Part shown: positions 18,709 through 31,320 of the stretch, piece by piece
Layout of the letters: every line of letters starts with the position of its first letter
Numbering within the stretch: position 1 is the first letter of the stretch
Made by a program: the position numbers and the translations under genes
Notes under the pieces: model-generated
Database searches by the model: none
Told to the model about the DNA's origin: nothing
Seen by the model: only the letters and a program-made list of their open reading frames with translations
From: Streptomyces globosus
GTDB lineage: Bacteria > Actinomycetota > Actinomycetes > Streptomycetales > Streptomycetaceae
Direction of reading: 5' to 3'
Assembly: GCF_003325375.1 (NCBI RefSeq)
Contig: NZ_CP030862.1
Span: 3,537,501-3,601,500, forward strand
DNA: 64,000 nucleotides

Positions 18709-19596
18709 ATGAGCCACCTCGACGGCCTCGACCGGCACACCGCGCCGGCCCGCCGGCTGGGGGAGGCCCTGCGGGCGCTCCAGCAGCAGTCCGGCATGAC
18801 GCTCCGCGACCTGGAACGGCGGGCCCTGGTCAGCGACTCCTCCCTCTCCCGCTATTTCCGCGGGTCGACGGTGCCGCCCTGGACCGTCGTACGGGACATC
18901 TGCCGGGCCATGGACACCGACCCGGCGGACTTCCGCGCCCTGTGGGAAGCCGCCGACCGCACGCAGAACCGCCCGCAGCCCGGCCCGGCCGCCGCAGCGG
19001 AACCCGCCGCGGGCGCGGAACGGGCGGCGGTCCCGGGCCCTGCCGTGCAGGGGAGGACCGGCCCGCCGGAGCCGCGCCCCGCTCCCGACGAGGCGCCGGC
19101 CGAGCCCCCGTCCCGGCCCCCGGAGCGCCCTGAGCGGCCGCCCGCGTCCGGCCGCCGGAGGTGGACTGCGGCGGGCTTCCTGGCCGGTCTGGCCGCGGGC
19201 GTCGCCGGCACCCTCCTGCTGAATGCGGCGCCGGCCCCGGACCCGGCCCGCGTGTTCCGGAACAAGGCCGCCGAAACCTGCCTGGACGACAGCGTCGAGG
19301 GGCTGCGGAGCTGGCCCTGCAACGGCCTGCACTACCAGGAATGGGAGCTGCGCCTCGGCGGCCCCGGACCGGGCGAGCTCCGCAACCGGGCGACGGGAGC
19401 CTGCCTGGACAACAGCGGAACGGCCCCCCGCGCCCGCTCCTGCAACGGCTCCACCCACCAGGACTGGACGGTCACGAGCCGGGACGACGGCACGGTCCAG
19501 CTCCGCAACCTGGCCACCGGAACCTGCCTGGAGGCGGGCCCGGCGGCCCTGGCAGCCCGGACGTGCGACGGCTCGGACCGGCAGCGCTGGACCTGA
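18709..19596 (+). CDS. XRE helix-turn-helix, single-TM, C-terminal ricin-lectin fusion
   Basis: 295 residues; ATG at 18709. Residues ~10-75 form an XRE-type HTH (RLGEALRALQQQSGMTLRDLERR..., SSLSRYFRGSTVPPWTVVRDICRAM). Residues ~76-148 are a Pro/Ala/Glu-rich linker. One TM helix follows at ~152-174 (AAGFLAGLAAGVAGTLLLNA). The rest is a beta-trefoil lectin with three Q/D-W repeats (YQEWEL, HQDWTV, RQRWT). The layout puts DNA binding in the cytosol and sugar binding outside. It is read away from a secreted lectin gene, so it may sense glycans and control it (inference). Confidence 0.85.
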   Translation: MSHLDGLDRHTAPARRLGEALRALQQQSGMTLRDLERRALVSDSSLSRYFRGSTVPPWTVVRDICRAMDTDPADFRALWEAADRTQNRPQPGPAAAAEPAAGAERAAVPGPAVQGRTGPPEPRPAPDEAPAEPPSRPPERPERPPASGRRRWTAAGFLAGLAAGVAGTLLLNAAPAPDPARVFRNKAAETCLDDSVEGLRSWPCNGLHYQEWELRLGGPGPGELRNRATGACLDNSGTAPRARSCNGSTHQDWTVTSRDDGTVQLRNLATGTCLEAGPAALAARTCDGSDRQRWT

Positions 19597-19633
19597 CCCG
19601 CACCTGCCCGGCTCGCTGCCCGGCCGCCGGCCC

Positions 19634-20746
19634 TCAGCCCGGACGCAGTCCCCGGACCCGGAACTGCATCACCCGGTACGGCCAGCCGGCCCCCGTCCGC
19701 CACTGGCTCACCGCCAGGTGCAGGTCGTCGAGGCGCGAGCCGGGGACGACGTACCCGCCGTACGGCTGGGCGACGCGCGCACCGCCCTCCTCGCCCCAGG
19801 CCGCGCCGTGGATCAGAGTCCTCCGGTACGCCGCCCCGAGGTCAGCGGTCGGCCGGTCCGCGACGAGGGCCTCGATGCGGGCCTGCGCCGCGTTGAAGCA
19901 GACCAGCAGCCAGTGCCCGTCGAGCCGCCGCAGGCACAGCTCCCCGAAACCCCCGTCCAGGACCGGCGTCGGCGGGTTGCCCCAGCCCCAGGAGCCCGCC
20001 CGGCGGCCCCACGGCACGTACGCGGCCGGATCGGCCAGCGCGTCCGCCGCCACTCGGTGCAGCAGCAGCGGCCCGTTCCGCCCGTACCCCGTGGAGTATG
20101 CGTAGACGTGGCCGTCGTCCGCGAGTGCCCACGTCAGCAGTTGGAACAGCCCGCCGTGGGCGTCGCCCGGGAAGCGGGCCCCGGTGTGCCGCCAGGTCGT
20201 GCCCGCGTCGTCCGACCGCCAGATCTCGGTCCACAGCACGTTCCCCCACCCGCGGTGCACGCTGACGTGCAGGTACAGGCTGCGCCCCAGCAGGATCGCG
20301 TCGGACGGCAGCATGGTGGTGAAGAGCGGGTTGTCGTGCTCGTACGCCCACAGCTGCCGGGCGTGCTGCCCGCCGACGGCCCCGCTCCAGGCGATCCCCT
20401 CGTCGAGGCGCGAGGTGTCCGAGTACAGGCCGACGGGGGAGCGCCACCAGCCGCCGCCCACGCGGGCCTCCTCGAAGGTGTCGCCGAACACGAAGAGCAT
20501 CCGGCCGTCCGGCAACCGGACCGGAATACCGAGGTCCGTGGCCTCCATGCGGAAGCGCGTCGTGATGCCCGGGCCGGTGAGATCGCGCACCTTCTCCACC
20601 CGGATCTCCCCGGATCCGTCCCGTCCGGAGCCCTCGGGCCCGGCGGGGCCCCCGGTACGCCCGGCCGGGCCGGCCCCGAGGGCCGCCGCGGCCGCCGCCC
20701 GCACAAACACCGACCGGCGCATCCCCGGCCCCCGCACCACCGCCAT
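19634..20746 (-). CDS. secreted DUF4185 protein
   Basis: 370 residues from the ATG at 20746. The internal Met at 20722 (MRRSVFVRAAAAAALG) would give a cleaner twin-Arg-like export signal and may be the real start. The mature part is a DUF4185 beta-propeller-like domain: GPGITTRFRMEATDLGIP, LFVFGDTFE, WRSPVGLYSD, and EIWRSDDAGTTWRHTG, which resembles an Asp-box. Related folds are glycosidases of five-bladed type, but no catalytic set can be asserted. It is convergent with the XRE-ricin gene, with only 37 bp between the stops. Confidence 0.85.
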   Translation of the reverse strand: MAVVRGPGMRRSVFVRAAAAAALGAGPAGRTGGPAGPEGSGRDGSGEIRVEKVRDLTGPGITTRFRMEATDLGIPVRLPDGRMLFVFGDTFEEARVGGGWWRSPVGLYSDTSRLDEGIAWSGAVGGQHARQLWAYEHDNPLFTTMLPSDAILLGRSLYLHVSVHRGWGNVLWTEIWRSDDAGTTWRHTGARFPGDAHGGLFQLLTWALADDGHVYAYSTGYGRNGPLLLHRVAADALADPAAYVPWGRRAGSWGWGNPPTPVLDGGFGELCLRRLDGHWLLVCFNAAQARIEALVADRPTADLGAAYRRTLIHGAAWGEEGGARVAQPYGGYVVPGSRLDDLHLAVSQWRTGAGWPYRVMQFRVRGLRPG

Positions 20747-20974
20747 GCCTGTACAACCCCCGCGGCCGCCCGCACGTCACGCCCCTCCCGGGGTGCACCC
20801 GGCTCCGCGCTCGGGCAGCCCTCCCGCCCCGTCGACGCCCCGCAGTGGGACGTTCGGGTGCATCCCGAACCGCCGCGACCCGTATCGGCAGCGTCGTCCG
20901 CCACGATGGAGGACGCGCCGCGGCGCCCGGCCCCGGACGAGCCCGCACACCCCTCCCACCCCGTCGGAGACCCC

Positions 20975-21862
20975 ATGGCAGCACCGCCGGCCCCGCACCG
21001 CCCGCGCCGCTCCGGCGCGTCGCTCCTGCCCGTCCTCCTCCCCTTCGCGCTCCTGATCGTCGCGGCGGTGGGCGTCGGCTCGTGGCTGCAGTTCAGCGAG
21101 CGGCAGGCCGGCGACACGGTGTACGCCGCCGGATCCACGGGCGCCGACCGGGTGGACGTGGAGGCCGTCGTCCAGCGCGTGGACGCCGTGGCCAGGGAGC
21201 TGGTGCTGCGCGTCTGGGTGACCCCGCGCGGGACGCTCGGCGAGGCGGAGGGAACCGCCCCCGCGGACGACCTCGGCCTCCAGACCTCCGGGGCGACGAT
21301 CGGCGACCTGGAGTTCGAGGCGCACGAGCGGATCGAGAGCAAGGACATGCAGGTCGCGCTCACCGGCGGGTCGGTCGGCGACTACCCGTTCGACAGCTAC
21401 CGCACCGGCATCGCCTTCCGGGCGCAGCTGGGCGGCAAGCAGGTGCCGGTGCGCCTGCTCGTCGCCGACAACGACACGCTCTTCTCGATGACCGCGCGCC
21501 CGGCGCCCTCCGGACAGGAGGGGGCCGCGATGGTGCTGACGCTGTCCCGCTCCGGCAGCCTGCTGGTCTTCGCGGTCTTCATGATGGCCGTGATGTGGGC
21601 CCTGGCGGGGTCCGTGCTCCTCGGCGCCTGGTACCTGACGACCCGCAACAAGGGCCTCGTGTGGCCGGCGCTCGCCTGGATGGCCGCCACCCTGTTCGCG
21701 CTGGCCGCGTTCCGCAACACCGCCCCCGGCACCCCGCCGATCGGCTGCGTGCTGGACTGGTTCGCGTTCCTGTGGGCCGAGACCGTCATCGCCCTCTGCC
21801 TGGTCACCGTGGTCGTCACCGGCGTCCGCACCGCCCTCCGCGACGACACCCTGCCCGGGTAG
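20975..21862 (+). CDS. DUF4436 membrane protein
   Basis: 295 residues; ATG at 20975. One N-terminal TM (~17-37), then an extracellular beta-rich domain containing the family hallmark VGDYPFDSYRTGI, then three C-terminal TM helices (~195-225, 233-250 and 262-282). The function of DUF4436 is unknown. The gene is divergent from the DUF4185 gene, with starts 229 bp apart. Confidence 0.88.
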   Translation: MAAPPAPHRPRRSGASLLPVLLPFALLIVAAVGVGSWLQFSERQAGDTVYAAGSTGADRVDVEAVVQRVDAVARELVLRVWVTPRGTLGEAEGTAPADDLGLQTSGATIGDLEFEAHERIESKDMQVALTGGSVGDYPFDSYRTGIAFRAQLGGKQVPVRLLVADNDTLFSMTARPAPSGQEGAAMVLTLSRSGSLLVFAVFMMAVMWALAGSVLLGAWYLTTRNKGLVWPALAWMAATLFALAAFRNTAPGTPPIGCVLDWFAFLWAETVIALCLVTVVVTGVRTALRDDTLPG

Positions 21863-21880
21863 GCCACGGGTAGGCCCGCA

Positions 21881-21911
21881 GGGGCCGCTCCGGCCGTCCC
21901 GAAGCGGCCCC
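21881..21911 (+). terminator. hairpin after the DUF4436 gene
   Basis: A 9-bp stem GGGGCCGCT/AGCGGCCCC with a 13-nt loop between convergent genes. Confidence 0.5.
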
Positions 21912-21940
21912 CGCGGCCGTATGCGGCCCGCGCCCGCCGG

Positions 21941-22297
21941 TCAGCAGTGCGGCACGGACGTCTGGGCGGCGACCAGCGACGAGTGCACGTACCCGGTGCC
22001 CACCGGGCTGGCGACCCGGAACCAGCGGTTCGAGGCGTAGTTCGAGCTCGGCGGGTACACCCACTGGCTGTCCAGCCGGCACTTCATGCTGACCCCGGTG
22101 CCGTTGCCGAGGTAGCCGTACGAGCCGCAGCCGGTGTTGGCGCAGGAGCGGACGTTCGCCCCGCCGCTGTTGGACCAGATGTAGCTGACGGCGGCCTCCG
22201 CCGCGCCGCCGCCGGCGAGGACGCCGGTCAGGGCCAGGCCCGCGGCGGCCGCCGCGAGCGCCGTCCGGTTCCGCAGGCTGTCGGTGAAGCGTCGCAT
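21941..22297 (-). CDS. small secreted SH3-like protein
   Basis: 118 residues; the ATG at 22297 follows GAAGGAG. The signal peptide spans residues 1-36 (Arg-rich start, Ala core, cleavage near AEAAVS). The mature 80 residues read as a bacterial SH3 domain: NVRSCANTGCGSYGYLGNGTGV, MKCRLDSQWV, NRWFRVASPVGTGYVHSSLV, with four Cys likely in two disulfides. Small secreted SH3 proteins of this sort are common in Streptomyces and may bind cell wall. Confidence 0.8.
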   Translation of the reverse strand: MRRFTDSLRNRTALAAAAAGLALTGVLAGGGAAEAAVSYIWSNSGGANVRSCANTGCGSYGYLGNGTGVSMKCRLDSQWVYPPSSNYASNRWFRVASPVGTGYVHSSLVAAQTSVPHC

Positions 22298-22466
22298 GGT
22301 GGTTCTCCTTCGCGTCGTGGAGGTCGGAACCGCCGCCCGGGCCCTGTCGGGCGACCCGGCGGCGCCCCACCAGCAAGCCCGGCCGGACCCGCCCGGCGGA
22401 AGGGCTCCGCCGCAGGCCGGACGGGTCCGGACGCCGCTCCGTACAACCCCGTACAGCCCCCGGGCG

Positions 22467-26275
<3,809 letters not shown>

Positions 26276-26297
26276 CGGCGGGCCGCGGCCGCATCAC

Positions 26298-26331
26298 GTG
26301 GTGCTCCCCCGCAGGCGCGGGGGAGCACCAC
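26298..26331. terminator. perfect 15-bp hairpin terminator
   Basis: Arms 26298-26312 and 26317-26331 pair perfectly around a 4-nt loop, 23 bp after the serine hydrolase stop. The GTGCTCCCCC core looks like half of a type I-E CRISPR repeat, but there is only one copy. Confidence 0.8.
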
Positions 26332-26633
26332 CCGCGACGTACCACACGGTGAGAAAGCGCCCGGACCCGCGCCTGCAGGTGAGCGCGACCGCCGTCGCCG
26401 AGTCCGGGCACGGCTGCGGCTCCATCACCACCGGCGGCCTCAGCAAGCCGGGACGAGTACGGCACAGAGGCCCACCCGGCTGATGCCGAGGCCGGCCGCG
26501 CGGGCGAGGGATGACGCTGTCCGAGCCGCAGCAGGCGAACTCTGCTCCGATGCGGCCATGCGGTCGGGGCGGGCGCGGCCGACAGCACCGGGGTAGCCTC
26601 GGAAGTGGCAGGCAGGACGTGGAGATGGTGACC

Positions 26634-27620
26634 ATGAAGCCGCGGTCACGCTACCCGATGATCGGCGCGCTGGCCGTCATCATGCTCGCACCATGGGCGT
26701 CGCATTCGGCGGCGGTCACGGAGGCCTTCCCCGGGACCAACGGGAAGATCGTGTTTGTCAGTGACCGCGATGGCGACGACGAGATCTACACCATGAACGC
26801 CGGCAGGACGCGCGAGGACGTCGCATCGCTCCGGCAGCTCACCCACAACTCGGTGCCCGACCGGGACCCCGTCTTTTCATCCGACGGCAGCAAGATCGCT
26901 TTCGCGAGCCTGCGCGACGACAACTGGGACGTCTTCACCATGAATGCCGACGGCACGGAGGAGGCGAGGATAACGGAGGAAGCTTCGGGCGAGTTCCAGC
27001 CCTCCTTCGCCCCCGGCTTCTCCCGGCCCCGGCAGACCATCGTTTTCACCAGCACCCGCGACGTGTCCGCGCGAGAGCCGTTCAACCACGAGGTCTACCG
27101 GCTGGACCCGGAAAGCGCCCGCCTCGCGATGCAACTCACCTTCGATCCGGAACTGGACACGGAACCCGCCTGGTCGCCGACCGAGTGCAAAATCGCGTTC
27201 TCCAGCAAGCGAAGCAGTGGAAATCGCGACATATTCATCATGGGATGCAGCGGCCTGGACCTGCGCAGGCTCACCACGAGCCCTGCAAGCGATTCCTGGC
27301 CCGCCTTCTCCCCTGACGGAAAGAAGATCGCGTTCCAAAGCAATCGGAGCGGAAACACAGACATTTATGTGATGAACACCGACGGCACCGGGCAGGAACG
27401 CGTCACGAACGACGTGTCGGAGGAGTGGCAGCCGGCCTTCTCACCGGACGGCGCCTGGATCGTCTTCACCTCCTGGAACCGGCTGGGAAACGCCGACATC
27501 TACACCAGGCGACTGGATGGAACGGCAGAGGTGCGGATCACGAGCGGGCCGAGGGACGGGGTGCGCAACACGCAGCCCGACTGGCAGTCGGTGCCGTCCG
27601 CCGCAGGCGGGGGCGGCTGA
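26634..27620 (+). CDS. exported TolB/PD40-type beta-propeller protein
   Basis: 328 residues. The ATG at 26634 is favoured (GGAG nine bases upstream) over the ATG at 26625. The signal peptide is MKPRSRYPMIGALAVIMLAPWASHS. Five to six PD40 repeats follow, with the usual pattern (GTNGKIVFVSDRDGDDEIYTMNA; PVFSSDGSKIAFAS; PAFSPDGKKIAFQSNRSGNTDIYVMN; PAFSPDGAWIVFTS). They build a propeller like the TolB C-terminal domain. GC content is visibly lower than in the neighbours (more AAA, ATT and AAC codons), hinting at acquisition. Partner unknown. Confidence 0.85.
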   Translation: MKPRSRYPMIGALAVIMLAPWASHSAAVTEAFPGTNGKIVFVSDRDGDDEIYTMNAGRTREDVASLRQLTHNSVPDRDPVFSSDGSKIAFASLRDDNWDVFTMNADGTEEARITEEASGEFQPSFAPGFSRPRQTIVFTSTRDVSAREPFNHEVYRLDPESARLAMQLTFDPELDTEPAWSPTECKIAFSSKRSSGNRDIFIMGCSGLDLRRLTTSPASDSWPAFSPDGKKIAFQSNRSGNTDIYVMNTDGTGQERVTNDVSEEWQPAFSPDGAWIVFTSWNRLGNADIYTRRLDGTAEVRITSGPRDGVRNTQPDWQSVPSAAGGGG

Positions 27621-27698
27621 CTTCTGCGATGGGCTCATGCCGAGTGCCGGGCGGGCACGCCCGAGGTCTGTCCGTGTCCACGGCGCCCGAATCCGAGG

Positions 27699-27728
27699 AG
27701 CCCGAGCAGAGGCGGCACTGCTCGGGCT
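27699..27728. terminator. hairpin between convergent genes
   Basis: An 11-bp perfect stem AGCCCGAGCAG/CTGCTCGGGCT with an 8-nt loop, between the PD40 gene (+) and the small HTH gene (-). Confidence 0.7.
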
Positions 27729-27739
27729 TCGATGGGCGG

Positions 27740-27991
27740 CTACTCGGGTGCGGGTTTGCCGGCCAGGGCTTTGGTGACGGTCTGGCCCGTCAGTCCTGTG
27801 GCGCGGATCAGGTCGGATTTGGGCACCCCGCACCTGTGTGCCGCCCGCATGGAGGCGTTGCGCAGCGCCACATCCGGCCGGAAGGGGTGGCGGGCCAGTC
27901 TGCCTTGCACGAGTGCGGCGAAGCGGAGCAGTATCCGGCCCTGCCAGGCGGTCAACGTGTTGCGCGGTGAGGGCGTTGCGGATGTTGCCAA
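27740..27991 (-). CDS. small helix-turn-helix-like protein
   Basis: 83 residues if translation starts at the TTG at 27991, which has AAAGG six bases upstream. A longer open frame exists but has no ribosome site. The C-terminal half (RAAHRCGVPKSDLIRATGLTGQTVTKALAG) has the spacing of a helix-turn-helix with the turn at ATGLTG. The first half is amphipathic (TAWQGRILLRFAALVQGRLAR). No known family can be named; it could be a small DNA-binding regulator. Confidence 0.5.
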   Translation of the reverse strand: MATSATPSPRNTLTAWQGRILLRFAALVQGRLARHPFRPDVALRNASMRAAHRCGVPKSDLIRATGLTGQTVTKALAGKPAPE

Positions 27992-28182
27992 GGCGTACCT
28001 TTCGCTCGACTTGTCTCCCCTTCGAAGGTGACGGCACTTCGGGCCACCCGGCAGAGCGCGACCGAGCCACTTCGGTACGACATCACAGAACGGATCCGTG
28101 AAGGAAGGCGCCTCAGGGGGCTCCCGTGCCGCCCCCTGCCCCACTCTGCGCGGCCTGATCCGCGCGGTGGCTCGGCCGAACC

Positions 28183-28413
28183 TCAGGCGTCCTCCCGCAG
28201 GCGCCGCGCGATGGCGATGCCGTCCCGCAGAGCGCTCCATCGCGGGAACGGTTCACGCGTCGCATCCAGGACGCACCCGTGCAGCCTGCCACCGGCCCGG
28301 GGCGGGGCCGCCTCGGCGTCAAAGACCTCCTCGGCCCGGTCCACTTCGACCTTCGCGCCCACCGGCGCGACCGCGACGACGATCACGTCGGGTTCCTCGT
28401 GGTTGCGGAACAT
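28183..28413 (-). CDS. small hypothetical protein
   Basis: 76 residues. The ATG at 28413 has GGAGGG nine bases upstream and GC3-rich codon use throughout. The N-terminal part reads as a beta strand (PDVIVVAVAPVGAKVEV) and the C-terminal part as a helix (SALRDGIAIARRLRED). Open sequence continues 5', so this could also be the tail of a decayed longer gene. Unrecognised. Confidence 0.4.
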   Translation of the reverse strand: MFRNHEEPDVIVVAVAPVGAKVEVDRAEEVFDAEAAPPRAGGRLHGCVLDATREPFPRWSALRDGIAIARRLREDA

Positions 28414-28613
28414 CAGCTCGGCCCTCCGGAGACCTCCACGCAGCTGCGCTTCTGTGTCGGCTCGTTGCACCGGTCCGGTTTCACGGGCTCTCGAAGTCGA
28501 TGCGCGGGGCGCCGTGCACCCCGTTCCGCCCGGCGTGCTCCGCCGCCACGGCCACTGCTCCGCCAATGATGCCGAAGCAGTGGCAGATGGCACGGCGAGC
28601 GTACGCCCGCCCG

Positions 28614-29063
28614 TCAGACGCCGGTGTACTGGGCCGCGTACTCCCCGCTGGGCGGCACGACGGTGATGACGTCGATCAGCACACCGTCCGGCGCGGCGGT
28701 GATGAAGTGCCGCTGGCCGAAGTCCTCGGTGCGCAGCGGCAGCACTTCCGGGAGGCCGGCCTCGGCCACGAGCCGCCGGTACTCGGAGTCGACGTCGTCC
28801 ACTTCGAAGTTCAACAGCAGGCCGCCCTGGAGTGCGACCCGATGGCCCTCCGGGATGGTCGGGTGGGTGTGGTCGAGGAGCGCCAGCTCGTACTGCGGTG
28901 CGTCGGGGCGGCGCAGGCTGACGTACCAGTCCGCCGCGAAGGTCACCTCGAACCCGAAGTGGCGCGTGTAGAAGTCGCGGGCGGCCGCCACGTCCCGGGT
29001 GGCGAGCACCGGGTAGAAGCCGCCCAGCTTGACCGCGGGCACGGTGGTGCGTTCGTCCGTCAT
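28614..29063 (-). CDS. VOC (glyoxalase/bleomycin-resistance) superfamily protein
   Basis: 149 residues, ATG at 29063. Two beta-alpha-beta-beta-beta modules are visible: [29 protein letters not shown]...WYVSLRRPD and [28 protein letters not shown]...[17 protein letters not shown]. Potential metal ligands are His/Glu at the ends of the modules, but the usual first-strand His is a Tyr (GFYPVL), so the metal site may be altered. It is divergent from a TetR gene, with two CATACC-N3-GGTATG operators between them. It is therefore almost certainly that regulator's target. The ligand or antibiotic is unknown. Confidence 0.9.
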   Translation of the reverse strand: MTDERTTVPAVKLGGFYPVLATRDVAAARDFYTRHFGFEVTFAADWYVSLRRPDAPQYELALLDHTHPTIPEGHRVALQGGLLLNFEVDDVDSEYRRLVAEAGLPEVLPLRTEDFGQRHFITAAPDGVLIDVITVVPPSGEYAAQYTGV

Positions 29064-29087
29064 GGCAGTGGGTCTCCCATCTCCATT

Positions 29088-29108
29088 TCACATACCCCGG
29101 GTATGTGA
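29088..29108. promoter_or_regulatory. TetR operator 1 (TCACATACC-N3-GGTATGTGA)
   Basis: A perfect 9-bp inverted repeat with a 3-bp spacer, 25 bp upstream of the VOC start. It shares CATACC-N3-GGTATG with operator 2, with centres 31 bp apart. Strong candidate site for the adjacent TetR protein. Confidence 0.75.
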
Positions 29109-29121
29109 GTCATGCCGCTAG

Positions 29122-29136
29122 CATACCCTCGGTATG
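29122..29136. promoter_or_regulatory. TetR operator 2 (CATACC-N3-GGTATG)
   Basis: A 6-bp inverted repeat of the same consensus, 27 bp upstream of the TetR start. Binding here would autoregulate the gene. Confidence 0.7.
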
Positions 29137-29162
29137 TGAAACGGGAAGGGCGGTGTCCATCG

Positions 29163-29744
29163 ATGGCGGTCAGCCGAGCGGAACAGCGGGCGTCCACGCG
29201 GCGTGCACTGCTGGCGGAGGGGCGACAGCAGTTCGCCGCCGCCGGCTACCACCACGTCGTACTGGCCGAAGTGGCGCGGGCCGCAGGCGTCACCAAGGGC
29301 GCCGCCTACCACCACTTCGACAGCAAAGCCGGGCTCTTCCGGGCCGTCGTGAGGGAGGTGCAGCAGGAACTCGGCGAGCGGGTCGCGAGCGCAGCCGAAC
29401 AGCACGAGGACCTCTGGCAGCAGCTCCGGGCCGGCTGCCGCGCCTTCCTGTCCGCGGGCACCGACCCGGCTGTACGGCAGATCCTCCTGCTGGACGCGCC
29501 CACCGTGCTCGGATGGGACGAGTGGCGGGCCATGGACGAGGAGGCCTCCGCCCGCCACCTCGCGGAAGCCCTGACGGCACTCGCCTCCGCCGGCGTCATC
29601 GCCGACCAGCCGGTGGAGCCCCTGACCCGCCTCCTCTCCGGTGCAATGAACGAGGCCGCGCTCTGGATCGCGCAGGGCGGAGACGCCGAAGCCGCCGAAC
29701 AGGCCCTCGACCGCCTCCTGGCGGGCCTGCGCCCCACAACCTGA
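29163..29744 (+). CDS. TetR family transcriptional regulator
   Basis: 193 residues; ATG at 29163 (an in-frame start at 29112 would run through operator 2 and is unlikely). The N-terminal HTH is canonical: TRRALLAEGRQQFAAAGYHHVVLAEVARAAGVTKGAAYHHFDSKAGLFRAVV. The C-terminal ligand domain (~60-190) is all-helical, with LLLDAPTVLGWDEWRAMDEE and RLLSGAMNEAALWIAQGGD as seen in the TetR_C_33-like group. It is divergent from the VOC gene and probably represses both genes through the two operators. Confidence 0.95.
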   Translation: MAVSRAEQRASTRRALLAEGRQQFAAAGYHHVVLAEVARAAGVTKGAAYHHFDSKAGLFRAVVREVQQELGERVASAAEQHEDLWQQLRAGCRAFLSAGTDPAVRQILLLDAPTVLGWDEWRAMDEEASARHLAEALTALASAGVIADQPVEPLTRLLSGAMNEAALWIAQGGDAEAAEQALDRLLAGLRPTT

Positions 29745-29885
29745 CCCCGAGCAGGACTCCGCCCCTCGGCGCCCTGCTCCTCCGGCCCGCGGAGTGCACC
29801 GCGCACGGTGGGGGAGGACCATGGAACCGGAAAACATCCGGCCGCCCTTGCCCTCGGCCCGCCCCTCCGGCTCCGGGAGGCTCCC

Positions 29886-30917
29886 ATGCCCTGGTGCCCG
29901 CCCCACACCCGCCGCGTCCGCGGCGGCGCAGTCGTCGGCTGCCTGCTGCTGCCGTGCGTGCTGACCGGCCTCACGGCCGCCTCCGTCACCGTCGCGGCGC
30001 ACACCGACCCCGCTTCACCCTCGCCGACGGCGAGCGCCAGGCCCGCCGGGCGCGACGTCAACGGCCTCGTCGACATCGGCGGGGGCCGCAAGATCTACGC
30101 GACCTGCAAGGGCCAAAGCCAAGGCGGCTCCCCGACCGTGGTCCTCATCGCCGGCAAGGGCAACGGCGCCGACGACTGGATGTCGGTCCTGGACCCGGCC
30201 GACCCCGCGCACGCCGCACCCGGCGACGACCTGCCGTGGCGCAACACCGGCATACGCCGCAGCGACGACTCGGTGTTCTCCCAGGTCTCCCGCTTCACCC
30301 GCGTCTGCACCTACGACCGCCCCGACGTCCGCACCACCGGCACTGACATATCCACCCCCAGGCCCCAGCCCCACACCGTCGACGCCGACGTGCACGACCT
30401 CGGCGCGCTGCTCACGTCCCTCGGCGAGCCGGGGCCCTACGTGCTCGTGGCGCACTCGTACGGCGGCCTGATCGCCACCCTCTACGCCCGTACCCATCCG
30501 CAGAACGTCGCGGGCCTGGTGATGGTCGACACCGTCACGGAGCGCATCGCCGAGGTGGCAAGCCCCGGAGCCGTGAAGAACTGGGACGCCTCCAACGCGA
30601 AGACATCACAGCAGTCCCGGGAGGGCGTGCGCCTCCTCGACGCCTTCAGGAAGATCAACGCGACCGGCCCGCCGCCGGCCGTCCCGGCGGTGGTACTGTC
30701 CGCGGACAAGCCGTGGCGTGTCGACCTCCTGCCCGCCGAGGCCAGGAAGGGCGAACAGGTCACGTTCGAGGACTGGCTGGCCTCCCAGCAACGGCTGAGC
30801 ACGGCCCTCGGCGCCCGCGCGCACGTCACGAACACCCGCAGCGGCCACGACATCTACCTCTACCAGCCCCGCACGGTCACCTGCGCAATCCGCGACATCG
30901 TCGGGGCGTCTTCCTGA
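29886..30917 (+). CDS. exported alpha/beta hydrolase
   Basis: 343 residues; ATG at 29886 after GGGAGG. An N-terminal hydrophobic segment (~17-40, VVGCLLLPCVLTGLTAASVTVAA) serves as signal or anchor. The fold shows VVLIAGKGNGADDW in place of HG near the oxyanion hole, the nucleophile elbow AHSYGG (GxSxG variant), the acid in VMVDTVTE or VVLSADKP, and the catalytic His in RSGHDIYLYQP. Substrate unknown. The first and second loops contain Cys (YATCKG, RVCTYDRP), probably a disulfide. Confidence 0.87.
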   Translation: MPWCPPHTRRVRGGAVVGCLLLPCVLTGLTAASVTVAAHTDPASPSPTASARPAGRDVNGLVDIGGGRKIYATCKGQSQGGSPTVVLIAGKGNGADDWMSVLDPADPAHAAPGDDLPWRNTGIRRSDDSVFSQVSRFTRVCTYDRPDVRTTGTDISTPRPQPHTVDADVHDLGALLTSLGEPGPYVLVAHSYGGLIATLYARTHPQNVAGLVMVDTVTERIAEVASPGAVKNWDASNAKTSQQSREGVRLLDAFRKINATGPPPAVPAVVLSADKPWRVDLLPAEARKGEQVTFEDWLASQQRLSTALGARAHVTNTRSGHDIYLYQPRTVTCAIRDIVGASS

Positions 30918-31173
30918 ACCCCGAGGCGGCGGCAATCGGTGTCTACCGCCACTCGGCATGAGGCCTTGGACTGCCATGCGACTCCCGGCGCGCACGCCGG
31001 AACGGGGTGGCACGGCTTTTCGGCGGGGGAACGTGCGATGAGTCGCCGGCTCCGTGCCGTGCTGTGATCGGCGCTCGCGATCGAGGTCGCCGGGCTGATG
31101 GGGACGTTCGCGTTGGCGGACCCCACCGTCTTCGTGCCGGAATACGACGGGCCGTGCGTTTTGGAGTGCGCGG

Positions 31174-31320
31174 ATGTCGACGTCGGTCCACGTACGGCTC
31201 GACCGTGAGGGCGAGGCCGCGTGCGGTCCGGGCTGCTGCCGGACGCAGGTGCGTATCGTCGGCGGCAACTGGGCGGCCCCGGTCGTGGAGGTAGGCGGGC
31301 TGCGTCTGGCCAAGCGGTGA
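31174..31320 (+). CDS. 48-residue Cys-rich small protein
   Basis: ATG at 31174 with GGAG seven bases upstream. The peptide MSTSVHVRLDREGEAACGPG continues with CCRTQVRIVGGNWAAPVVEVGGLRLAKR and ends with TGA. Its CGPGCC cluster could bind metal. Codon use is GC3-rich for most of its length. No family recognised; chance ORF remains possible. Confidence 0.35.
   Translation: MSTSVHVRLDREGEAACGPGCCRTQVRIVGGNWAAPVVEVGGLRLAKR

Noticed and set aside
26298..26331. CRISPR repeat-like hairpin (GTGCTCCCCC core)
   Set aside because: Only one copy, perfectly self-complementary and placed at a gene end; no spacers or cas genes. It is a terminator.
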